DNA of 64,000 bases from assembly GCA_964616825.1 (NCBI GenBank), contig CAZTSX010000004.1, positions 1-64,000 on the forward strand, given 5' to 3'. The translations under genes and the position numbers were made by a program. Numbering within the stretch: position 1 is the first letter of the stretch; each line of letters opens with the position of its first letter. Under the pieces are notes generated by a model. It did not search any database. It was not told the DNA's origin and worked only from the letters and a program-made list of their open reading frames with translations. This DNA is from QYOJ01 sp964616825 (GTDB lineage Bacteria; Bacteroidota; Bacteroidia; Bacteroidales; FEN-979). Below are positions 9,411-17,801 of this stretch, one piece after another.

Positions 9411-9436
9411 TCTAAGAATCTTAACGAAACATCCAC

Positions 9437-10006
9437 ATGTACAGATTAACATACTTCTCACTCCTCTTGGCTCTTTCTCTCTCTTTTACCAATTTCACTA
9501 CAGCACAGGATAACACACCTCAAAAACCTAAGCAAGCTCCGGCAAAGATCAACTGGATGTCGTTTGAAGAAGCTTACGAACTGAATAAGACACAGCCCAA
9601 AAAGATCTTCATAGATATGTGGACTTACTGGTGTGGATGGTGCAAGCGGATGGATGCCACCACCTTTACCAACCCTGTGGTTGTCGAATACATGAACAAA
9701 CATTTCCACAACGTAAAGATGAATGCCGAACGGAAAGATACGGTGGTGATCGATAGCATCACTTTCGTGAATCCGAATCCCGGAGGCCGGCGCTCGTCAC
9801 ACCAGCTGGCAATCGAGTTGCTCCGTGGAAAGATGTCGTACCCCTCGTTTGTGTTCCTCAACGAAAAAAGTCAGATGCTGACCGTGGTAGCCGGATATCA
9901 AACCGCTAAAAACTTCGAACCGATCCTCCATTACTTCGCCGAAGATGCCTTCATGGATCTGCAATGGGAGGAGTACAGGTCAACGTTTAAAGGAAAAACA
10001 GAATGA
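9437..10006 (+). CDS. Exported thioredoxin-like protein (CGWC)
   Basis: 189 residues with a signal peptide (about 1-23) and a thioredoxin fold carrying C66-G-W-C69 in the context MWTYWCGWCKRMD. PSFVFLNEKSQ supplies the cis-Pro region near 133. The atypical CGWC site and YWCGWCK context resemble thioredoxin_7/DUF255-type proteins. It probably acts as a periplasmic disulfide reductase, though its substrate is unknown. It lies 26 bases after smpB on the same strand and may share its transcript. Confidence 0.85.
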   Translation: MYRLTYFSLLLALSLSFTNFTTAQDNTPQKPKQAPAKINWMSFEEAYELNKTQPKKIFIDMWTYWCGWCKRMDATTFTNPVVVEYMNKHFHNVKMNAERKDTVVIDSITFVNPNPGGRRSSHQLAIELLRGKMSYPSFVFLNEKSQMLTVVAGYQTAKNFEPILHYFAEDAFMDLQWEEYRSTFKGKTE

Positions 10007-10047
10007 CAGGGTTCAGGGTCGAGGGACGAGGTTAAAGGTTTTTTCGA

Positions 10048-10092
10048 TTTATGGCAATTCATGTGCAATTCATGGCAATATCATGGCAATCA
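10048..10092. repeat. ATGGCAAT 10-bp-phased repeat, copy 2
   Basis: Four degenerate ATGGCAATNN units at 10-11 bp spacing lie between the convergent thioredoxin-like and PhzF genes. They are the same family as at 3418, 14408 and 17596. Confidence 0.6.
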
Positions 10093-10099
10093 TTTTTGT

Positions 10100-10894
10100 T
10101 CAATTAACAAAAACTTTTCCTTCCATGTACAGCCTCGCCTTCCCTCCAATCTTCACACGACTGCCATGATCTTCACACAATAGCGCCCCGCCACGTTCTG
10201 ATAGCTGCCTGGCAGTCAGCTTCTTTTTAGCCAACCGTTTCGACCAGTATGGAATCATCGTCGTGTGGGCCGAACCTGTCGCCGGATCTTCCGGAATACT
10301 GATTCCCGGAGCGAAGAAACGGGAGACAAAATCCACTTCGTTTCCCGGGGCTGTGACGATTACACCTCTTCCTTCTAATCTGGCAAGTAGGTTGAAATCA
10401 GGATGCAGATTCCGGATCTCCTCTTCTGAATGGATCACCGCCAGATAGTCTGTTTTTCCTTTGAACACCTCCAGTGGCTCCAACCTCAATCCGTTAATCA
10501 ACTCCAACGGGGGTACTACTTCAGTAAACGTATCGGCCGGAAAATCCAGGAACAACACATCATCTCTTTTTATCACCTTCAAATCTCCACTTCTGGGAGA
10601 GAAAAAAGTGATCTCTTCTCCAGCAAAATTGAGATGGTTAAACACCACATATCCGGATGCCAGCGTCGCATGTCCGCAGAGATCCACTTCAGCAGTTGTT
10701 GTAAACCATCTGATCTGGTATCTGGACTCATCGGGGATGATGAATGCCGTCTCCGGCAGGTTGTTTTCCATGGCAATGGCCTGCAAGAGTTCATCATCGA
10801 GCCATTTATCAAGAATGCATACAGCAGCCGGATTGCCGCCAAAAAGTTTGTCTGTAAAAGCATCAACCTGGAAGATTGGGATCGTTGTAATAAT
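10100..10894 (-). CDS. PhzF family isomerase-like protein (non-ATG start)
   Basis: A diaminopimelate-epimerase-fold protein of the PhzF family (about 264 residues, normal length). The family N terminus is clearly encoded in frame upstream of the first ATG (10786): PIFQVDAFTDKLFGGNPAAV, then ENNLPETAFI with the catalytic Glu. Later come VDLCGHATLASGYVVF and FAPGISIPEDPATGSAH, all family hallmarks. An in-frame TAA at 10904-10906 leaves only ATT/ATC-type codons (10894, 10891, 10882) as possible starts for the full protein. Either it initiates at ATT or a base is miscalled. Substrate unknown. It follows the broken S9 peptidase on the same strand. Confidence 0.82.
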   Translation of the reverse strand: MITTIPIFQVDAFTDKLFGGNPAAVCILDKWLDDELLQAIAMENNLPETAFIIPDESRYQIRWFTTTAEVDLCGHATLASGYVVFNHLNFAGEEITFFSPRSGDLKVIKRDDVLFLDFPADTFTEVVPPLELINGLRLEPLEVFKGKTDYLAVIHSEEEIRNLHPDFNLLARLEGRGVIVTAPGNEVDFVSRFFAPGISIPEDPATGSAHTTMIPYWSKRLAKKKLTARQLSERGGALLCEDHGSRVKIGGKARLYMEGKVFVN

Positions 10895-10937
10895 ACGGTC
10901 GGTTTAGGGGATAAAGGTACTCTTTTAATGTGAGACG

Positions 10938-12669
10938 TTACAGTTCCCAATCCAGGTCATACCTGTCGCTGATGTCCAACGGTGGCATGGGGCCTTCCAG
11001 CGGTTTTAATTCCTTCACATACCAATCGAGCCAATCGATCTGGCGGTACAAAACATCTATCCGGCCTGGCTGTTTTCGATTTCCGTGTCCTTCACCAGGG
11101 TATTGAATCAGTCTTACGGCAGGGTGATCATTCATTTTCATCCGGCGGAACAATTCCAGGCTTTGTGAGGGATGAACCCGGGGATCAGCAGCTCCGCCAT
11201 AAATGAGGGTGGCCGTTTTGCTCTGATGAGCCCAATAAACCGGGCTCCGTTCCAGGTTCATTTGCCATTGTTCTTCCAGGGATTTCCCGCTGTGTACGAA
11301 AAGCTCTTCATAGGCAATGTCGGTGGTGCCATTCCGGTCCGCCGTGAACATACAGGATGAGCGGGTATTTCTTGTTACTGTCGTACCCCACCGGTTTGAT
11401 CAGCAACCCTTCAATCTCCATCCCATCCCTGGCTTTGTACCGGATCACCTCCTGCTCTCCTAACAACTTCCCGCTCAGCTGGGGATTCAGATCTGTTACC
11501 TTATTCAGGTCACCACTGCCGTTCCAGGTATAAATATTGGAGGGATCGTCTGGCGTACTGCTTGTAAAAACGAACAACTGACAATCCTCTGTAAAGAGAG
11601 GTACTCCAAAAATAACACCTGAGGTCTCGGAATCCAGCATCACAGTATACTTATCGTTTTCTACTGATATGCCTGACAATTTGGGATAAACCCCTTCGCC
11701 GGAGTAACAGAGCAGCTCTTTGTTATTTTTCCAGCCTACCCAACTGATGTGCCCGTTGAAGTTGGCCGGTGTGTGATTTCTGATTGTTTCATTCTTCAAC
11801 GAATAGGTGAAGGCCTGGCTGACCGCATGATCATTCATGTTTAACGCTGAAGCGAAAGCCAGTTGTGAACCTTCCGGATTGAAAACATAGTTGCCCAGCT
11901 TACCTACATTTCCTACCTCTTGAATAACATTACCGGACGACATATCCAGGATCTTAATTTTGCGGAACATGTAGCGGTAATCGATCAGGTTCTTCTCGGA
12001 AGTTGAAAAGGACAACAACTGGCCATCAGGACTGAATTCGAAATCCCACACATGAGTATCTTTTAGCATTTGCTGTTGTGTGACAAGTTTAAAACTGGTA
12101 TCGAAGCGGATGACGAAAAGCTGGTTCTTTTTCAGGTTCTCCTCATAAAAAATGAAGTCGTAACCCCGCTTTTTCAGTTCAATCTCCCTTACCGACCTGG
12201 GCGTAGTTGAAAGGTAAGCGATACCTCGCCCATCAGGTTGCCACCTGAAATAATTTACATCATTTTTAGCGTGGGTTAGTTGCACCGTGTCGCCACCGTC
12301 GGCAGGTATAGCCCAAACCTGCTTATGATCCTTCTCTTTCTTATATGTAAAAGCAATGTATGAACCATCCGGGCTGTATCGGGGTGAACCCACTTTTATA
12401 TCCTCCTCAAAAAGTAGGCTTGATTCGTTGTTTGTAAGATTTATCTTGTAGTATTTACTATGGGCCGAACCGGGTTTCTCATTGGCTCCTCGTGGGGTTG
12501 ACACCGAAAAAATCAGCTCTGTGTCATCGGGATTTAGTGCCTGGACACGACATCTTTCTATTCCCAGGAGGTCTTTTGCTGTAAAAACTGACTGGCCAAA
12601 GCATATTTGGAAGGCAGACAGTGCAACAATAAGGAGCAGGGCCAAAACGAATTTGTAAGACTGTTTCAT
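10938..12669 (-). pseudogene. S9 prolyl-oligopeptidase-family peptidase with internal deletion and frameshift
   Basis: Reading from 12669, a signal peptide and beta-propeller (residues about 20-400, with WD-like FSPDGQLLSFS repeats) lead into the hydrolase domain at YPLILYVHGGPE. The frame then ends at 11308. The C-terminal remainder continues in another frame (10938 to about 11345) as NGTTDIAYEELFVHSG, then the catalytic Asp in YGGAADPRVHPSQS and the His in PGEGHGNRKQ. The segment that should hold the nucleophile GxSxGG is missing, about 100-120 residues by comparison with the family. As it stands it cannot be an active serine peptidase. A real deletion and an assembly collapse cannot be told apart here. 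Confidence 0.85.
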
Positions 12670-12753
12670 AGTAGAAGTATTATAATTGAAATAAAAAATG
12701 GGGGTTCAAGATAGGAAAAAAAATTATCGGAAGGGATAATTCACATACATTGT

Positions 12754-12761
12754 TAAATTTG
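12754..12761 (+). promoter_or_regulatory. -7 promoter element of the peptide transporter
   Basis: TAAATTTG matches TAnnTTTG, 40 bases before the ATG at 12802. No good -33 TTG at the expected spacing. Confidence 0.4.
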
Positions 12762-12801
12762 CGCGTTCGATTCAACACGTGAAAATTTTTATCCATTTAA
12801 C

Positions 12802-14184
12802 ATGCAGAAGAGAGAAGAGATCAAAAAAGAGGGCTTTCCAAGAAGTTTCTGGACCGCAAATTTAACAGAGTTATTCGAACGAGGAGCCTACTATGCAATG
12901 GCAAGTTTTGTTGTTCTCTATTTAGGACAACTGGGACTGGGTGATTATTGGCCAAGTAATTTGAATGGTATATTATGGGCATTGGTCTTTTTCCTTCCCA
13001 TTCTTTCTGGTACCATCGCAGATCAAATCGGATTTAAAAAATCCATGCTCATCGCCTTTGTATTACTTGCAGTAGGATACTTCATTATGGGTACTCCCGT
13101 ATGGTTTGGGAATCATACACTTAATCCAATAATTGGAAGCGAAATGTCGGCAGGGACAGGTATTCTTCTCCCGATCATTCTTGCGATCATTATCATAGGT
13201 ATTGGTGGGTCTATAATAAAGCCCTGTATTGCAGGAACTGTTCAAAAGACAGCTGGTGCAAAAATGACGCTGGGTTTTGGGATTTTTTATATGATCATTA
13301 ACGTAGGGTCTCTTGTTGGGCGAGGTGTCAGTTTTGTGGTTAGAAAACAATTTGACCTGAGCTATATTTTTGCTGTTTCTGTATTCTTCTCAATCCTTGC
13401 CTTTTTTGCAGTATTGTTTTTTTATACAGATCCGGATAAAAAATCTGGCCAGAGTGAAACTGATACGAAACCCAAAAAATCCATATTCAGGATACTGGCT
13501 GATATGATCCTGGTTCTTAAGAACCTTAGGTTTGCCCTGTTTTTAATCGTATCGAGCGGCTTTTTCTTCATCTATGCTCAGGTTTACAATGTACTACCTC
13601 TTTATTTGCAAAAAGTTGTAGAGTTAAACCCGGCCGTGGACCTTGTAACCATGGCAAATCCATTTGTCATTGTGTTTTTCCAACTGCTGATAACAAAGAC
13701 GTTTGGGAAGATGAAACCGATAAATTCAATTATCGTCGGAATTGTCATTATTGGTATATCCATGATGATAAACCTTATTCCCATATTTATGAGTGGAGGA
13801 GTCAGATCACTCACACTCGGTGACTGGATACCACTCGGGACACTTTTTATCACCCTGACAGTTGCTTTGATTGCCTTCGGTGAATTATTCACGTCAGCCC
13901 GAACCTATGAATTTATAGGAGCCCTGGCACCAAAAGGACAAGAGGGATTATTCCTCGGATATGCGAATCTGCCATTGGCTATTGGAGCATTGATTGGAGG
14001 ACCTGCCGGAGCATTCATCTTTCATGAAGTGATGTGTAATGGGGCAACCAAGCTGGAATCTGGTTTGTTAGAGCTTAATCCTTTCTGGAACTCGATGGGG
14101 TGGATTATTCTCATGGCAATTGGTTTCATTTCTGCATTTTCTATGTGGTTATATAATAGATGGTTGCAAAAGAATCCGATTTAA
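12802..14184 (+). CDS. POT/PTR2-family proton-coupled peptide transporter
   Basis: 460 residues with about 12 transmembrane segments (MFS fold). Helix 1 carries the POT signature ExxERxxYY as ELFERGAYY (E23, E26, R27, Y30, Y31), which couples proton and peptide binding. A loop between the halves (about 210-235) is charged and Lys-rich. It is expected to import di- or tripeptides across the inner membrane. It is divergent from the S9 peptidase gene, a natural partner in peptide use. The conserved PTR2 second signature is not obvious, so a more distant MFS branch is possible. Confidence 0.8.
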   Translation: MQKREEIKKEGFPRSFWTANLTELFERGAYYAMASFVVLYLGQLGLGDYWPSNLNGILWALVFFLPILSGTIADQIGFKKSMLIAFVLLAVGYFIMGTPVWFGNHTLNPIIGSEMSAGTGILLPIILAIIIIGIGGSIIKPCIAGTVQKTAGAKMTLGFGIFYMIINVGSLVGRGVSFVVRKQFDLSYIFAVSVFFSILAFFAVLFFYTDPDKKSGQSETDTKPKKSIFRILADMILVLKNLRFALFLIVSSGFFFIYAQVYNVLPLYLQKVVELNPAVDLVTMANPFVIVFFQLLITKTFGKMKPINSIIVGIVIIGISMMINLIPIFMSGGVRSLTLGDWIPLGTLFITLTVALIAFGELFTSARTYEFIGALAPKGQEGLFLGYANLPLAIGALIGGPAGAFIFHEVMCNGATKLESGLLELNPFWNSMGWIILMAIGFISAFSMWLYNRWLQKNPI

Positions 14185-14444
14185 AATGAGCCAGATCTAT
14201 CTGCACCAGAGGCTAGTACGGGAACGTTGGGATCTGGCGCGGGAACGCGAGACGTAAGACGTAGGGCATAGGAGGTATGAGAGTATGAGGGTATCAGTGT
14301 ATGGGAGTAGAATCAATTCAATGGATCAATGCATCAATGTAGGAGTGCAGGAATGTTTTCCCTTAATGACTTTATTGACGAATAGCGAGGCGGCGAGAAG
14401 CGAAATTATAGCAATTTCATGGCAATAAATGGCAATTCTTCTTG
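14185..14444. other. Gap between peptide transporter and tRNA-His
   Basis: No credible gene. It holds degenerate short repeats (GTATGAG/GGGTAT-like units about 14270-14310, ATCAATG units about 14310-14340) and, at 14408-14440, three ATGGCAAT units of the 10-bp-phased family. Otherwise I see nothing. Confidence 0.5.
14408..14440. repeat. ATGGCAAT 10-bp-phased repeat, copy 3
   Basis: Three units (one with ATAGCAAT) at 10-11 bp spacing, ending 4 bases from the 3' end of tRNA-His. Confidence 0.55.
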
Positions 14445-14519
14445 GGTGGAAGATGGGATTCGAACCCACGGCCCTCAGAACCACAATCTGATGCTCTAAC
14501 CAACTGAGCTACAACCACC
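14445..14519 (-). tRNA. tRNA-His (anticodon GTG)
   Basis: Reverse-strand cloverleaf with anticodon stem TCAGA/TCTGA around loop TTGTGGT (anticodon GTG). The genomically encoded extra G at -1 opposite C73 is the tRNA-His identity element. The acceptor stem has two U-U appositions, as I recall from other Bacteroidota tRNA-His genes. CCA is not encoded. Confidence 0.93.
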
Positions 14520-14531
14520 GTGTTGAGGGGG

Positions 14532-14539
14532 CAAAGATA
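14532..14539 (-). promoter_or_regulatory. -7 promoter element of tRNA-His
   Basis: TATCTTTG on the minus strand, 13 bases upstream of the tRNA 5' end. Confidence 0.55.
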
Positions 14540-14761
14540 ATACATTTTTGAGGAAATAAATTCCAAATCACAATAATCAAATATCAAATAAATCTCAACC
14601 TCAATGATCGAAAGCCAAAACTACATTTTATAAACTTGAATTTTGAAATTTGAGTTTGTTTAGGATTTAGATATTCGGATTTCGTGCTTATTTGTTATTT
14701 GGAACTTGGAATTTATTTGTATTTTGGTGCTTGCTATTTGATGCTTCTAAATCGCTAGTCG

Positions 14762-15850
14762 TTGTTTCTCCGCAAAAAAACATACATCTCCTCCGGCTCC
14801 CTCTCCGCTCAAGCCTGGAAACGGTTCAGAAAAGACAAACTGGGCTTCGGCTCCCTGATCTTTATCGGAACGGTATTCCTGATTGCACTACTCGGCTACC
14901 TGATCACCCCCGATCCTACCCCATTTGCCAACGACCAGTGCCTGGAGATGGGATTGAAAAAGCCCGGATATAGAGCTGAATTTATCCAGGTGCCGAAAAA
15001 GCCTCCCGTGAAGCGATCCAACATTTTTCACCGGATGATCTGGGGTCAGAAGAGCCGGTTCAACGAGTATCCCATCGTGAACGGCACCGTGGATATCTAT
15101 GATAAGAAAGGTACCTGTTTGCGGGAAGATCCGGAAAAATTTCTGCAACAACATTCGGAAGCAAAGTTGATTCACCGTACCTACTGGCTGGGAACAGACC
15201 GTTTCGGCCGCGATATCCTCAGCATGCTGGTGATCGGTGCCAGGATCAGTCTCTCTGTAGGCTTCATTTCAGTGTTTATCTCACTTGTTCTGGGTATACT
15301 GATTGGCTCCATTGGAGGTTATTTCAGGGGGTGGATCGATAATTTCATCGTCTGGTTCATCAATGTTGTCTGGTCAATCCCTACGCTGCTGCTGGTTATC
15401 GCCATCACATTTGCCCTTGGCAAAGGATTCTGGCAGGTTTTTATCGCTGTCGGGCTCACCATGTGGGTTGAAGTAGCCCGGGTGGTACGCGGTCAAATCC
15501 TAAGCCTGCGTGAAAAAGAGTTTGTGGAAGCCGGGAGAGCACTTGGATTTTCTGCTTTCCGGATCATTACAAAACATCTCCTTCCCAATGTCATGGGAGT
15601 GGTGATTGTGATCTCTGCGGCCAACTTCGCTGCCGCCATCCTGATTGAAGCCGGATTGAGCTTCCTTGGTATGGGAGTCCAGCCGCCGGTTCCCTCCTGG
15701 GGATCGATGATCAAAGAGAACTACGGCTATATCATCCTCGATTATGCCCACCTGGCTATCCTTCCGGGTGTTGCCATCATGCTGCTGGTGCTCGCTTTTA
15801 TGTTAATCGGGAATGCGCTACGCGATGCGCTGGATGTGAAAACCTTATAG
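14762..15850 (+). CDS. ABC transporter permease, DppC/OppC type
   Basis: A 362-residue inner-membrane permease of the binding-protein-dependent peptide/nickel class. The N-terminal helix (about 28-50) is followed by an unusually long loop (about 50-135), then five helices. The EAA signature is readable as EAGRALGFSAFRIITKHLLP (about 258-277), the ATPase-docking motif. The C terminus has the family's SFLGMGVQPPVPSWG. The start is TTG at 14762, since no in-frame ATG precedes the first helix. No ATPase, second permease or binding protein is adjacent, so the rest of the transporter must be encoded elsewhere. Its 3' end overlaps the convergent DUF5723 gene by 6 bases. Confidence 0.85.
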   Translation: MFLRKKTYISSGSLSAQAWKRFRKDKLGFGSLIFIGTVFLIALLGYLITPDPTPFANDQCLEMGLKKPGYRAEFIQVPKKPPVKRSNIFHRMIWGQKSRFNEYPIVNGTVDIYDKKGTCLREDPEKFLQQHSEAKLIHRTYWLGTDRFGRDILSMLVIGARISLSVGFISVFISLVLGILIGSIGGYFRGWIDNFIVWFINVVWSIPTLLLVIAITFALGKGFWQVFIAVGLTMWVEVARVVRGQILSLREKEFVEAGRALGFSAFRIITKHLLPNVMGVVIVISAANFAAAILIEAGLSFLGMGVQPPVPSWGSMIKENYGYIILDYAHLAILPGVAIMLLVLAFMLIGNALRDALDVKTL

Positions 15851-17347
15851 CCTGAACTGTTTGTATTTGTCATAGGCCGGGCAGGATTTTGCCCCCTTTT
15901 TCGATCGACAGCTTCCTTTTTTTAATGGCACCTTCACTGAAAAATATAGATCCATCCCGCTGAAATTACTGAGGCCTAAATAGGTTCCCAGTTTCTCTGT
16001 CCCGATGGTCAGGATATAAAACCGGAGAGATAGCCCCATCCGTAATTGATACCAGTTATAGAGTGAGACCGGCATGTTCGCTTCAAACCAGTAGGATTCA
16101 TAGCGTGGGGTGATAGCCAGTTGTGCCGGGCGAGAGAGCGACGCTTTGCTGAGATGCACAGGAAAGATCAGGCTGCCATTCACATACCAGTTGTTACGAT
16201 AGTGATAATCAGCCTGCACACTTAACGCTGAAGGTAACCACAGGGTAAATTTATCTCCCACGTACGAGGCTGTCGGGTCTCCGTAAAACTGGTAACTGAT
16301 CGTATCCACCAGTTGGTTCACAGTCTGAAAATCGAAATGGTTCAGGTTTTCCCAGTATGAAGCCTGGTTATCTATCCTGTACTTTTGTGCCCGGTCTTTG
16401 AATGTAATGCCTCCCACATCTATCAGCGCCACACCGATCCGGTAGATGTAATCCTCATATTTCTGTGCACAAAGTTTGTCAAAATACTGTTTCTGATGAT
16501 GTTTCTTCAACCTGGTATACGTGACTCCCAGGTCAAAACCCCAACCTCCGCCCGAAAACAGAGGATCGGTAACCATGCCAATGTTGTTGCTGTTGTAGTC
16601 GATCGGCATTGAAAAAGCATAATCGGCCTGGAGGTTGTTGACCTGCATGGTAGAATCGTCCAGTACAACATAATCCAGATCGTCGACAACAGTGTAAAGA
16701 CCTGCCAGCCCAAATAATCTCCGTAAGGAGATTCCGGCATCGATGCGGTTGAAACCTCTTCCATAGACCTTGTATGCATAGCTTAATCCTACTTCCAACC
16801 ACGACATCTGGGCGACACTGAATCGCTTATTTGTTTTGTAGTTGATGTTATGTTGAGGATTGTAATTCAAACCCAGATACATAAAATTCGCCAGGTCAGG
16901 GGGAATATTCCTTACTGACGAAACAGATCGGACTGCCGTATGGAGTCCGAACGCATGGTCACCCCACACCAGCATGGCGCCCGGTCCGTTTATCCGGATA
17001 TTGATAAAGAATTTTTTTCGGCGTGTATAATCGTACCGGTAAAACGGTCTTACTTCAGTACCATAATCTTCATCATGGGATGGGAGTATAAAGTCTGGCT
17101 TGAAAACATCCCAGATAACAAATTCACTCTTAGAGAGGTAGATGTAGTTGTTCTGGAGAAAAACATCCCCGGAAACCAGATGAATATCCAACCACGACTT
17201 CGATGAATTCATGGCAGATGGATTGAGTTGGATGCCGTTAACTCCAGAATAATTCCCCACTGCCGTTCCCAGCATCTCCTGTCCCCGGCTTGCTGTGCAA
17301 TAGACAGCAAAGATCAGAGTTATTGATATGAGCAGGTATTTGTGCAA
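15845..17347 (-). CDS. DUF5723-type outer-membrane protein
   Basis: 500 residues with a signal peptide (about 1-22) and an amphipathic beta-strand-rich body with many aromatic residues, as in an outer-membrane barrel. The motif GNYSGVNGIQLNPSAMNSS near residues 31-49 is characteristic of the Bacteroidota DUF5723 family, where the start of the mature chain resembles PorV/FadL-like barrels. Function is unknown. The short Lys/Cys-rich tail (KKGSCRSKKGAKSCPAY) is odd for a barrel and may be periplasmic. Convergent with the ABC permease. Confidence 0.75.
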   Translation of the reverse strand: MHKYLLISITLIFAVYCTASRGQEMLGTAVGNYSGVNGIQLNPSAMNSSKSWLDIHLVSGDVFLQNNYIYLSKSEFVIWDVFKPDFILPSHDEDYGTEVRPFYRYDYTRRKKFFINIRINGPGAMLVWGDHAFGLHTAVRSVSSVRNIPPDLANFMYLGLNYNPQHNINYKTNKRFSVAQMSWLEVGLSYAYKVYGRGFNRIDAGISLRRLFGLAGLYTVVDDLDYVVLDDSTMQVNNLQADYAFSMPIDYNSNNIGMVTDPLFSGGGWGFDLGVTYTRLKKHHQKQYFDKLCAQKYEDYIYRIGVALIDVGGITFKDRAQKYRIDNQASYWENLNHFDFQTVNQLVDTISYQFYGDPTASYVGDKFTLWLPSALSVQADYHYRNNWYVNGSLIFPVHLSKASLSRPAQLAITPRYESYWFEANMPVSLYNWYQLRMGLSLRFYILTIGTEKLGTYLGLSNFSGMDLYFSVKVPLKKGSCRSKKGAKSCPAYDKYKQFRL

Positions 17348-17471
17348 GGTGCTGATTATTCCCGGATGTTAAAAGTAAACGTTAAATTCATATAAATAAT
17401 TACTTCCATAGTTGAAAATGGTTGCACCTAACTAACGTCATCCGGCCCTGAATTATTTTATCAGAAGTTTG

Positions 17472-17479
17472 TATCTTTG
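17472..17479 (+). promoter_or_regulatory. -7 promoter element of tRNA-Leu
   Basis: TATCTTTG, 24 bases upstream of the tRNA-Leu 5' end. Confidence 0.55.
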
Positions 17480-17502
17480 CAGTCCTATTTACCAACGGAA
17501 CC

Positions 17503-17584
17503 GCGGATGTGGCGTAATTGGTAGCCGCGCAAGATTTAGGATCTTGTGCCTTCGGGCGTGGGGGTTCGAGTCCCTTCATCCGCA
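17503..17584 (+). tRNA. tRNA-Leu (anticodon TAG)
   Basis: Class II tRNA: acceptor arms GCGGATG and CATCCGC pair, the anticodon stem CAAGA/TCTTG encloses TTTAGGA (anticodon TAG), and a long variable arm with a TTCG loop precedes T-loop TTCGAGT. Discriminator A at 17584. CCA not encoded. Confidence 0.95.
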
Positions 17585-17595
17585 CAGAAAAAGAT

Positions 17596-17641
17596 TGACA
17601 TACATTGCCATACATTGCCATACATTGCCATAGATTGCACA
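17596..17641. repeat. ATGGCAAT 10-bp-phased repeat, copy 4 (inverted)
   Basis: Four units of CATACATTGC in exact or near-exact tandem at 10-bp spacing; on the other strand this is ATGGCAATGT. It follows tRNA-Leu directly and is the most regular copy of the family. Confidence 0.75.
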
Positions 17642-17647
17642 TAATTT

Positions 17648-17790
17648 CGATTCACGTTTCACGATTCACGNNNNNNNNNNNNNNNNNNNNNNNNNNNNNN
17701 NNNNNNNNNNNNNNNNNNNNNNNNNNNNNNNNNNNNNNNNNNNNNNNNNNNNNNNNNNNNNNNNNNNNNNTTCACGATTCACGATTCACT
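17648..17790. other. 100-N assembly gap flanked by TTCACGATTCACG repeats
   Basis: Positions 17671-17770 are N. The 13-base sequence TTCACGATTCACG ends the left flank and starts the right flank, so a short tandem repeat probably broke the assembly. The round length of 100 suggests a placeholder, and the true distance is unknown. Any trigger-factor promoter would lie here. Confidence 0.9.
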
Positions 17791-17801
17791 AAAAACCAGC
17801 G

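Noticed and set aside
14185..14444. Small genes in the gap before tRNA-His
   Set aside because: Only repeats and stop-rich sequence; no start with coding-like composition.
17596..17641. CRISPR-like array
   Set aside because: The 10-bp units have no spacers, no 24-40 base repeat, and no cas genes are near.
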